A DNA stretch of 64,000 bases. Source: Leuctra nigra (taxonomy: Eukaryota > Arthropoda > Insecta > Plecoptera > Leuctridae). The stretch is from contig OW203764.1 of the NCBI GenBank assembly GCA_934045905.1, positions 31,723,629 through 31,787,628 on the forward strand, in the 5' to 3' direction. Both the position numbers and the translations under genes were made by a program. A model generated the notes under the pieces. That model was given only the letters and a program-made list of their open reading frames with translations, searched no databases and had not been told where the DNA came from. Shown here in pieces: positions 50,601 through 62,600 of this stretch (positions are counted from its first letter, which is position 1; every line of letters starts with the position of its first letter).

Positions 50601-53600
50601 CCTGGAGCACGCGACTCCCCCCACTAACACCTCCATGTCAGCTACATGATGCCGCCTACCTTGATGTCGCCGCCGTGGACAGCAGAGTGCAGCGGCACGT
50701 TACCCTCCGCGTCATAGAACGAGATCATCTCCTCCCTGGTGCACGCGACTCCCCCCACTAACACCTCCATGTCAGCTACATGATGCCGCCTACCTTGATG
50801 TCGCCGCCGTGGACAGCAGAGTGCAGCGGCACGTTACCCTCCGCGTCATAGAACGAGATCATCTCCTCCCTAGAGCACGTGACTCCCCCCACTAACACTT
50901 CCATGTCAGCTACATGATGCCGCCTACCTTGATGTCGCCGCCGTGGACAGCAGAGTGCAGCGGCACGTTACCCTCCCCGTCATTGAACGAGATCATCTCC
51001 TCCCTGGAGCACGCGACTCTTCCCACTAACACCTCCATGTCAGCTACATGATGCCGCCTACCTTGATGTCGCCGCCGTGGACAGCAGAGTGCAGCGGCAC
51101 GTTACCCTCCGCGTCATAGAACGAGATCATCTCCTCCCTGGAGCACGCGACTCCCCCCACTAACACCTCCATGTCAGCTACATGATGCCGCCTACCTTGA
51201 TGTCGCCGCCGTGGACAGCGGAGTGCAGCGGCACGTTACCCTCCGCGTCATAGAACGAGATCATCTCCTCCCTGGAGCACGCGACTCCCCCCACTAACAC
51301 CTCCATGTCAGCTACATGATGCCGCCTACCTTGATGTCGCCGCCGTGGACAGCAGAGTGCAGCGGCACGTTACCCTCCCCGTCATAGAACGAGATCATCT
51401 CCTCCCTGGAGCACGCGACTCCCCCCACTAACACCTCCATGTCAGCTACATGATGCCGCCTACCTTGATGTCGCCGCCGTGGACAGCAGAGTGCAGCGGC
51501 ACGTTACCCTCCGCGTCATTGAACGAGATCATCTCCTCCCTGGAGCACGCGACTCCCCCCACTAACACCTCCATGTCAGCTACATGATGCCGCCTACCTT
51601 GATGTCGCCGCCGTGGACAGCAGAGTGCAGCGGCACGTTACCCTCCGCGTCATTGAACGAGATCATCTCCTCCCTGGAGCAGCCGCGCGACTCCCCCCAC
51701 TAACACCTCCATGTCAGCTACATGATGCCGCCTACCTTGATGTCGCCGCCGTGGACAGCAGAGTGCAGCGGCACGTTACCCTCCGCGTCATAGAACGAGA
51801 TCATCTCCTCCCTGGAGCACGCGACTCCCCCCACTAACACCTCCATGTCAGCTACATGATGCCGCCTACCTTGATGTCGCCGCCGTGGACAGCGGAGTGC
51901 AGCGGCACGTTACCCTCCGCGTCATAGAACGAGATCATCTCCTCCCTGGAGCACGCGACTCCCCCCACTAACACCTCCATGTCAGCTACATGATGCCGCC
52001 TACCTTGATGTCGCCGCCGTGGACAGCAGAGTGCAGCGGCACGTTACCCTCCCCGTCATAGAACGAGATCATCTCCTCCCTGGAGCACGCGACTCCCCCC
52101 ACTAACACCTCCATGTCAGCTACATGATGCCGCCTACCTTGATGTCGCCGCCGTGGACAGCAGAGTGCAGCGGCACGTTACCCTCCGCGTCATTGAACGA
52201 GATCATCTCCTCCCTGGAGCACGCGACTCCCCCCACTAACACCTCCATGTCAGCTACATGATGCCGCCTACCTTGATGTCGCCGCCGTGGACAGCAGAGT
52301 GCAGCGGCACGTTACCCTCCGCGTCATTGAACGAGATCATCTCCTCCCTGGAGCAGCCGCGCGACTCCCCCCACTAACACATCCATGTCAGCTACATGAT
52401 GCCGCCTACCTTGATGTCTCCGCCGTGGACAGCAGAGTGCAGCGGCACGTTACCCTCCGCGTCATTGAACGAGATCATCTCCTCCCTGGAGCACGCGACT
52501 CCCCCCACTAACACCTCCATGTCAGCTACATGATGCCGCCTACCTTGATGTCGCCGCCGTGGACAGCAGAGTGCAGCGGCACGTTACCCTCCGCGTCATT
52601 GAACGAGATCATCTCCTCCCTGGAGCACGCGACTCCCCCCACTAACACCTCCATGTCAGCTACATGATGCCGCCTACCTTGATGTCTCCGCCGTGGACAG
52701 CAGAGTGCAGCGGCACGTTACCCTCCGCGTCATTGAACGAGATCATCTCCTCCCTGGAGCACGCGACTCCCCCCACTAACACCTCCATGTCAGCTACATG
52801 ATGCCGCCTACCTTGATGTCGCCGCCGTGGACAGCAGAGTGCAGCGGCACGTTACCCTCCGCGTCATTGAACGAGATCATCTCCTCCCTGGAGCACGCGA
52901 CTCCCCCCACTAACACCTCCATGTCAGCTACATGATGCCGCCTACCTTGATGTCTCCGCCGTGGACAGCAGAGTGCAGCGGCACGTTACCCTCCGCGTCA
53001 TAGAACGAGATCATCTCCTCCCTGGAGCAGCCACGCGACTCCCCCCACTGGAGGAACACCTCCATGGTTTTGGACGACGCGTTCTTGGCGGCCTCGTGGA
53101 TCGGGTAGTAGCCGTTGTTGCACGGCTTCCTGGGGCACGAGCTGAACTCGGAGATCTGTAGGCAGATGCGCGGAGGAGGCCGTGACACCGAGTTCAAGAC
53201 CAATCATTTTGTGGCCATTTCAATTCAAGTGGGTTGCAAACCGCGTATGGAACCCGCGGCTGGAAACCGTTGTTGGCGGTTGGCCGCGCATTTGCAGAGA
53301 CTGAATTTGGTCAACTCACGGGTTGGTTTGAAAAATAGATGAGTTCCAACAATTTGTTGTGGTACCACCACGTGACGTGAACTGACCAATGGTGAGCAAC
53401 CGGAAACGGAAACTTTGCTTTTTGCGCAACTTACAGTGTCAATTGTAATCCAACATCAATCCAAACCGTTGCGTTGCGTGTGATGGGCTTTGCCTCTTTT
53501 TGCAACTTAATTTTCTAGCCGCGGGTTGCAGCCACGGTTGCACCCACTTCATGTTCATGATTGACGCGGTCGGACGACGCGAATGTTTTTTTTTTGCTTA

Positions 53601-56600
53601 ACTATTTTCCGTTCGCGTCGTCCGTCCGTTTCGCATCAATGCGATTGCGTCTTGCATTTGTGTCTTGCGTTTGCGTCAATTATGAATGGCCATTAGGTAT
53701 ATCAAAACTGATATTACCAATCATGTGTCACCTTGACCTCTAAAGCCTTCTTTTTCATACCTAAAAAGAAGGTGCGTGAAGAAGGTAGTGTTTTCATTTA
53801 TAAAGTACTTACACATTATACGATTATCCACTTGATACACACCATTGAAAAGGTCGACCAAGCGATGCTAAACAATTGTAAAGAGGAAGGAATATATTGT
53901 CCGAATTTCTACTGCTTCATTGGGACAGTTTTTCAATACTCTGCTAAATTTTCGACAGTTGATTAGGACTGATTGCCATGGCAACAACCAATGACATTCT
54001 TTGATTGACCTTAAACGTTAACTAAATAAAAAAATCAAATCTGATGGCTTGAAATAAAATCAACTGCTGACTGCACTAATACGTATGATGATCAAGTTTC
54101 CTACTTACTGATTTTAGCAGATTATTTAAAAACTGGATTTTCGCCGCAGGAAGTAACACGTTACATGGATTGTTCGTAGTTCCAAACCGAACATATCGTA
54201 GAAAGCGTCACTCCCTTTTGTTTTCATCTATTCCCTTCTGTTCAATTAGAAATTCGATTTTGAAGGATTATTATTTTCTCATGTTTCAAATAAGGACTGA
54301 ATGTTGATAGAACATATTTGCTCAAAATGTTATCACCAGTCAGCTTTTCTGAATTGTTCCAAAAAAGACGGTGACAACAATAGTAAAAACATGGAAACGG
54401 AGATGGATAGAACGAGATTCAAAGCTATGTACTATCGATTTGACCCATTTCGTTCTTTTTGGCGACTTCCCAGAGTACAGTAAAATACTTTTTATTCCTC
54501 TAAGCTTGCAGATATTCTCAAACAGAAAATGTATAGAATTTACAATGATCTAATGTGTTTACTTGTTCTGCGAGGATGTACATATTTACAACAACATACC
54601 TAGTAGATCATCGCCGATCGCTGTCCAATCGACTACATCATGCATTGCCGTCAAGTGGCTTCCATTATAATCTGAACTTGCATAGAAATTCTTCTCATAG
54701 TGACAACATTTGACTGGACATTTGAGGAACTTGGTTCAAAACGAAACAAATGCAAAACATTCGCATTTGAGATTTTTGATGCATGCTTCGAAGAAAGCTC
54801 TATCAATTTGTTGCATAAAAATATGGCATAAATTGGATGTGAAATGTGCAATTTCCATGAGGGCTGTTATAATTCTCAAAACAGATTTATATATTGTATC
54901 GGTTTGAACCTAAGCTCTTAAGTTTTTATAAGTAACTCGAATATTTCAAGAAGTGAATAAAACATGCAGAGATAATCTAATGGCGTTTTCGACTGGCCGC
55001 ACTAGGTTTGCACTCGGTTTGGAATTAGCATTGAGTTTTGTGTATGGTGACGTCATTTCAGTGCAATCCCAGTGCGGCCAGCCGAAAACGCCATAACTTT
55101 GAAAATGCAAAAAATCGCATCCATTTAAAATTCACACACATAATAAGACATAGCGAATGAAAATATACACGGAACCTTATCTGATATCGTGATTTATACG
55201 CTAACACCGCTCTGGGGACTGGCAGTTAACATTACAACCTTCGAGTGTTCGCAGTTTCTATTAACTAAAAATGTATATATATTCCACTTAGATAAGCGAA
55301 TGCTGGCTTGGCATGGTGTAGGGTCACATTCAAAAGAAGTCAGCCAGGGTTGGGATTCTATAACTGCAAAGCGGTAGCAATTTCGTTAGCAATGAGATTT
55401 TGCCATAAGCTATATACAGATTGCTAATCCATCAGCAATCGACAATAGTTGTAGAATCGCAACCCAGGGGCCCTATTAGCTCGCACTGGCAAGCAACCCG
55501 CAGTACACAGATGACCGCATGTATTGGTCTACCCTCCTGCAATAGAGAGGGTCAGTGAGTCAGATCATGTCATATTATAATAACATTATCTTTGCCGGAG
55601 GTTAGGCAACACAACTGCCCTCTATGTAACTTGGGTTGTTTCGAACATAAGACTTCTAAGTAATGAACGTGGCTGTACACTTGGGTTCGATTCTCCTCGT
55701 AGTCATTTACTTATTTTGAATTTCGCAATTTCAAGTTCTGCGTAGAGTTTTTAAATTTGACAATTAATACTTTTGTCTGAAAAGAAAGTGATATATTCCT
55801 TGACGCAAATCTACCTGTCAACAGTACGATGCGCAGAATCGTGATCTCGTCTTTGCGCACTGCGAAGCCGTAATTTTAAATGTCAGTCTCTGGAGCGATC
55901 CGGCAACGTGGCAAATTGTCACAATAGCAACTAGTTATAACTATAGTTATAGTATAACTAAAGTCCCAGTTATAACTAGCGTTTCGGACCGGTGTTAGTG
56001 AACAAATAATATTAAATAAGGGTTCAAAGTTGCAGAGTAAATAAAAGTAATACTTTCCTCATAGTCCCACATTTGAAGCTGCATTTCCCCGCCAAACAAA
56101 ACGTAAACACACCAAGAACCAAACGTGAACAAGCTGTGGGATTCGTTTGAGTGAAAAACAGGAGATAAGAAAATAATTGAAAGTTTTTCTGATAATTGCA
56201 TAAGGCAGAAATTGCTTATTTTACCAAGAGATAAATCTTTTCTAAACAAGTTTCTATAAACGGCAACCTGATCCCTGAACCTGGGTTAGTGATGAAAATC
56301 ACTAACAAAAGTGTAAGGTACACCCAACAAATCATAAAACGGTATTTGAACGAAACAGATTGGCTGCTGGTCAGGTTCCTTGACAATCAATCCTTGTTAT
56401 TATCAATGAAATCAGAGCTCATCTACTAGAGGTCTAGCTTACGAGTTAGCATAGACTTCAGCGGATGATGCCATCACATTTTTTCAGACAATCCATTTCT
56501 TTCAAATACCGTTTTATGAATTGTCGAGTGTAGGTACAAATATCTTTGTTTTGTGCATGATTTCTGATTTATTCTAGACACACTTCAATTTCAGTTCATA

Positions 56601-59600
56601 TCATACAAAAAGGCGTTACAACTATATTTAGTACTGTCGAAGATAACTTTTAGATAATTAAATTTCCCGATGTTTTCTTTAAACTTCAAACTTTATCAGA
56701 GCTTTTGTTCTTGAGCAAGAGCAACCAATTCTTATTGAAATAAGATTAAGAATTAATTGCTCTCTATGGTTGCTATTCCACCGACTAAATAAAGTGTTAA
56801 ATATCAAGTTGATGAGCATCCAATCAAAAAGGGCTGAGTAGTGAGCGTGGCCTTGAAGAGTTTTTTTAATCAATTTTTATCAATATCTTTTACCAATGTA
56901 ATTGGTAACAAAATAGGGCTTTGTACGAGTATTCAGAACAGTTCAATGAAAATAATTTTATAGTTTGGAATAAGTTTTCAGTTTTATTTTGTCCAACAGA
57001 TGTTTAGTGCCATAATTTTACTAATTTTCGGGCACTAAACATCTGTAGGACAAAGTAAATCTAATAAACCATTACAAGCTATGGAATTATTTTCATTGAA
57101 CTGTTCTAAATACTCGTACAAAGCCTTATTTTGTTAACAATTACATTGGTAAAAGTTATTGATAATAATCGATTAAAAATCTCTTCAAGGTCAAACTCAC
57201 TACCCAGCCGTCTTATGTGTTAAAGCGCTCTGTGCAAAACAAGGCCTATGGTGTGACAGATTTGTTGTACGTGTTCTTCAATGCACTAATATAGGTGTGC
57301 ACATTGAAATCATGCGGATTACATTTGTCTATAAACAAAAGCATAAGTTCAGTTGCAAATCACAAGAAGCTCATGCAAAAAGCCAGCCAAATAAAGTATT
57401 ACGAAAATATATTTCATCAACAGACACTAATACTTACAAATAATCTCCAGGCAACAATTTCTTCACACTTATACATTGAGAGTGAACTATACGACAGAGT
57501 GGGTGAATTGTCTGTTGGAACGACTTTTGCCAGAAATTTTAACTAAATTAACCACAATTCTAGCGCTGCTCATTGGCATTAATTTACAAACGAACATATG
57601 TACTAGGGATGGAGAAAATATCGATATATCGATATATATCGATATCAAATAAATATCGAAATATCGATACCTGAATATATTGAATATCGATATATTGAAA
57701 TATCGATATATCGAAATATTGAAATATCGATATATTGAAATATTGAAATATTGAAATATCGAAATATCGAAATATTAAAATATCGATATATTGAAATATC
57801 GATATATTGAAATATCGATATGTCGAAGCGTTACCGTATGATACAACTATATTCTTAATTGAAGTTTATACCTACAATGGCAAAATAATTCATATTTGCA
57901 GTGCAGCGTTTATCAGATTTTAGGACAATTTCTCAGATTATTCACATTTCTTTCTTATCTGGCCGGTGACCATATATTTTGGAACAGCTGTGTTATTTCT
58001 ATTTAAATTTTCTTTTGAATTTCCTATCAGTTTTAGGAGCAATTTAAGGCATTTATGCGATATATCAATATTTCCATACCTACATCGAAATATAATATTG
58101 TCATATATCAATATTTCGATATTTCAATATATCGATATTTCGATATTTCAATATTTCAATATATCGATATTTCAATATATCGATACTTCAATATATCGAT
58201 ATTTCGATATTTCAATATTTCAATATATCGATATATCGCGATATCGATGTATCGATAAATATCGATATATAAATGATATCGATAGTCGATATCAAAATCC
58301 AGGTTCGCTCCATCCCTAATATGTACTCAACATCATTAATTTCAAGTTTCAACAGATCAAATCAGACATTATCGGGTTGACTCCGGATTGTAAAATATTT
58401 CTCATGCAGAGATATCTCGAATACACGATTAGTAACTGAAATATCAAATTGGAATGTAATTTTAAAACAAGAGCTGCAAAGATAGTCTCTGATTTGGTCT
58501 TCGCCTGTGTCATTCTGTTGCACGGCTAGCACAGGAATGGATGAATGTTCCACGTTCATATTCCATGGTAATTGAACATGATCCTATTATTTATTGGCAA
58601 TTAACAATTAGTCTACTTCACTCTGATATGAAGGGACGCGTTGAAAATGATGTATTTTAGAAACACACACCTGCGTGTTCATATCAGAGCTGTGCGCATG
58701 ACACGGCAAGTCCTACAGTGCGCTTGCGCAGTACAACAGTGACCTTGAGCCCGACATTTAGCAATACTTGTGTCACAAAACAGCCTGAAGTTTTGAGTAC
58801 AACCGTGGTGTAGCGTGGCATTGAAGAAATTTTAAACCGATTTGCATCAATTTATCTTTCAAATGTAAATTGTTTGTTGATAAGGTTTCAAAAATCAAAT
58901 TATTTAGACAGGTTTGAATGATGAGCATGTATTTTTTTATATTACAGCTGTTTAGCGCATATTTACAAATTTATACGTACTAATAAACAAATGTACACCA
59001 TACAAAAGGTGTAGACTGCAGAGTTTGAAGTCCATGTATGTTGCCCTATTTCATAAACAATTTCATTTGTAACAAATACTGACGAAAGAAGCTCAAATGT
59101 CTTCAATAATACGCTCACTCCAAGATGTAATTGATTAAGGTCAGGTTTTTGTACCTCTTGCTTAGTTAGCTACCGGATAAAGTTCTTGATAGCGTTAGCA
59201 AACGTCTTTCAACTTCTTTATTGTGTTAGCTAGAGGATGAAATCAAAGTAAAATTAAGTGCTTGCTAACTTTTTCCGTTAGCTAGCTATCAAGAACTTTA
59301 GCAAGAGGTACAAAAACCAACCTGAGTGTTCTGTAAATGAGTTGCATAGATTCATGGCCGGAATTTCCATAAAAAAATTAAGTTAGCATGTAGTTTTACA
59401 TTGTTTATATTTCTCTTATTATAAATGCAACATAAAGTCGAAGAAAAAATGTATTGTCCTTCAAAGTGTGGGTTCAAATCTTATTTACACTCGCACGGCT
59501 AGAGTAGAAATTGTAACGGCTTTGTCCTGTTATCTCAGAACTATGAAAAGTGGAGATGCCCGGTTTTGAATATCTGCAACTCTTGTGTTGACTTGTTTGG

Positions 59601-62600
59601 CTCCAACAACTGACACCAAGTACAGTTCGACCTGAGTGTTGGAACAAAGACTCACGAGGATCCTGGCGCACTCCTCGTGGTCGTAGATGGCTGCCAGATG
59701 CAACGCCGTGCGGCCATGTTCACCGCCTTGCTGCATGTCGATGCGGTCCTTGTACTTGCCCATGACCTTGAGCACGTTGACCTTGTTGAGCTCCGTCACC
59801 AGGTGGATGGGAGCCTGCTTCTTGTCGTTCAGGATGCCGGTGTCCACGCCGCTGCAACGCGATCATTTACAATCATCTCACATCATCATCTCACGATGAG
59901 GAAACTGTCATGTGAGAACAAAGTTGTCATTTTATATGATAGAACCCCAGCAGGGGGTAGTGTTAGTGTCACCTCTCCCCCCCCCCCTTACCGCCGACGA
60001 TCACTGATGTTTGAATACTCCTATAATTCACTTATTGGCAAAATTTTCATGCATTGTGCAACTGCATTCACATAATACCTATATCGCTTTTTCCAACGGC
60101 TGCCACCTTAGCTCTGTGGTGGGGTGTGTGTTGGCCAATGATCCACTGCAGCTACGCCGGCGAGCATATGCTCATGTGTAAGGGCTTCCCATGCCGGACA
60201 GGTCAGTGGTGAGACCCAGACAAAGAGCAGCCAGGGTCGGCCTACCCATGCCCTCCCTGAATTTGCGGTCCCCTCGGGCCGGCCTCCCACCTCGAGACGG
60301 ACTTCCCCCCGAATCGGGTCCCACCGGCCCCAATCCTCCCACCCCCCAGTCCGTCCTCATTCCGGCCTGGCCTTCCCACCTGGACTCCTCGGGGCCGGGC
60401 CCCTTAGGTCAACCCCTCCCGAAAACCTCTCTCAATATTCAACAAAGTTTATAAATTCTTAAAGTACTCAAAATGACGTTGCTGTCGACGAGCCGTTAAA
60501 CAACACTAATCTAATCTATCATCGCTTTTCAAATGTGATTCAAACTGCGGACCAACTTTGACCTTGAATATCTCAGAAACAGTTTCTTCGATTTGACCGG
60601 TTCTTGTACCCGCCCCTCATGTGGGGTTCAAAGGGGGGTTCAGCAAATGCAACTCCGGGGTGCAGAGTCTTGAGAATTGTGGGCATTCGAACTCAAATTG
60701 AAAGACTTTCGTGTGTTTTTAACATTACCTGTATGTCTCGACTTTTACAGAATTATAACAAAATAATTCAAATACTCATTCGAATTCGAATAATTCAAAT
60801 ACTTTTTGGAATTGTGTAATTGGAGGAGGAAAGTCTTCTTGTCACACGGTAAAAAGTTAAACATATAAAATATAAACAAATATATTCAATATAGTTTTCG
60901 TATAAACTTACTAAACTCACAAATGTATTATATTTTAATGTAACTTCTGTAATACTCGTTTTTTTTTGAATTGTGTAATTTGAGGAGGAAAGTCTTCTTG
61001 TCCCCGGGTAAAGACGCTCATGATCATCCACACAAAGGGTTCAAAACCGATGTGAAGTTCTATTAATCATTTTGTAATATTACTTAGTTTAATCGTGATT
61101 TGTTGCAATCACTTCTTAGACTCTGGTAATGAAGTGCATCTACATAAATATCAAATCAGTGTTGAAACATTCACAGGGATTCAGATAGTCACGTGATGCG
61201 TGAGTGTCGAAGTTATTCAAACGCTCTTCGGAATTCTAGAGATTCTAGAAACTACAGCAATTAATTTCTGTGATCCGACACCAATGGCGGTAATTAATAT
61301 TAATGAATGCAGCTGGATTCACAACACCTGAGTAATGAACAACGAGCTGTGCGATTAGTGATTAGCGGCAGAGTGGGATCGGATTCCACGTGACTTAGTA
61401 TAACATCGCACATCACGTACTAATTGAGCGAGCGTAGCGGGCGTCACCACGGTACCCTTATGGCACTTTCTCTGGTGTGTTTTGAGCGTAGCGGGCGTCA
61501 CCACGGTACCCTTATGGCACTTTCTCTGGTGTGTTTTGAGCGTAGCGGGCGTCACCACGGTACCCTTATGGCACTTTCTCTGTGTGTTTTGAGCGTAGCG
61601 GGCGTCACCACGGTACCCTTATGGCACTTTCTCTGGTGTGTTTTGAGCGTATCGGGCGTCACCACGGTACCCTTATGGCACTTTCTCTGTGTGTTTTTTT
61701 TCACTTACTGCCCAGGTCAAACCGCATAAACAATTGATCTGAAATTTTGCACACATACTAACGTAATCTAAGCGGTCTCTGGGATCGTTTTTGAATGGGA
61801 TACTGTGATGAGTTCAAATTAAAAATATATATCTTTCGATTAGTTAGTCCGATTAATTTGAAATTTTGCAAAGTCATTGCAACCACATTGTCCCCAATCT
61901 TACAAAGTTTCAGTCAATTTCTCTCATTGGTTAAAATTTAAACTCGTCTTTTCTGTGATTTTTTAAATTTAAACCAGAACCGATTGGCCATCAACTTAAA
62001 ACTTTGCATGGTCATTGGGACCATATTTTCTAGGTATTTTTGCCAATTTTCAGACTTATCTGTAGATATTTTCAAAAGTTGTTGTCATTTTAAGGAAATT
62101 TTAATTCTATAATCTTGAAATATTTGATCCCTTCCTTCTTGATGCTTCAGTTCCAAGGTCTGTAGAGCAGCTGATACTTGCAAACGCATATCAAATGGGA
62201 TGTAGTACGTAGGCTCGCTCATCAACGCTTTACACTGAGCGTTTTCCTAGCATGTATTCACATACACACAGATTTGCAACTCCTGCGAATACTGCAGCAA
62301 GTCACTCGGGTATGGTTTCTCCACCTCCGTTAGTAATGATTTTAATGCAGCTAACGCGAGCTTAACTTTAACGGAGACCTTAACCAGAGGAGGAGCAACC
62401 GGAGATTATTGTACTCACATTGTGTGAAAACTGAGCTAGCAGTGTCTATATATACTGGCAAAAGCGCTAACTCCTAAGGGCTAGTTTCTGCTAAATTTTA
62501 AACAGTTGATTAGGACTATAATGTCATGGGCAGCAACCAATGACAATCCTTGATTGATCACTAGACAGTGTTAACTTATATAACAGATTATTGAAAGACC

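Larger units (their letters stand above)
53156..59655. other. TrpA1 intron, repeat-rich
   Basis: 6.5-kb intron holding inverted-repeat elements (53230-53546, 54978-55095, 55346-55466), MITE copies of families B and C, the ATCGATAT foldback and a MITE at 59141-59325. I see nothing in 54030-54970, 55470-56310, 57215-57600 or 58320-59140 apart from a short palindrome at 58621-58688. Confidence 0.65.

Noticed and set aside
29533..52945. Array units as additional ankyrin-coding exons
   Set aside because: Units have donors but no pyrimidine tract plus AG acceptor, and the intron part carries an in-frame TAG. Joining them would also break the conserved protein.
29533..53066. Regular direct repeats resembling a CRISPR array
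   Set aside because: Units are contiguous without unique spacers, are 134 bp long, and derive from a eukaryotic exon-intron boundary.
29534..53161. Plus-strand open frames of the form MDSRVQRHVTL... and MMPPTLMSPPWTAE...
   Set aside because: They are antisense translations of the tandem array. They exist only because the unit happens to be open in those frames, and they change with each small unit-length variant.
57966..58319. Plus-strand frames of the type ISIFQYIDIS
   Set aside because: Artefact of ATCGATAT simple sequence.
60191..60454. Proline-rich plus-strand frame
   Set aside because: Lies in a GC-rich retroelement end; low-complexity translation without recognised domain.
61355..61558. 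Minus-strand frame with repeated KTHQRKCHKGT, resembling zinc fingers
   Set aside because: It is the translation of the 54-bp tandem repeat. There is no C-x2-C pair and no conserved finger spacing.
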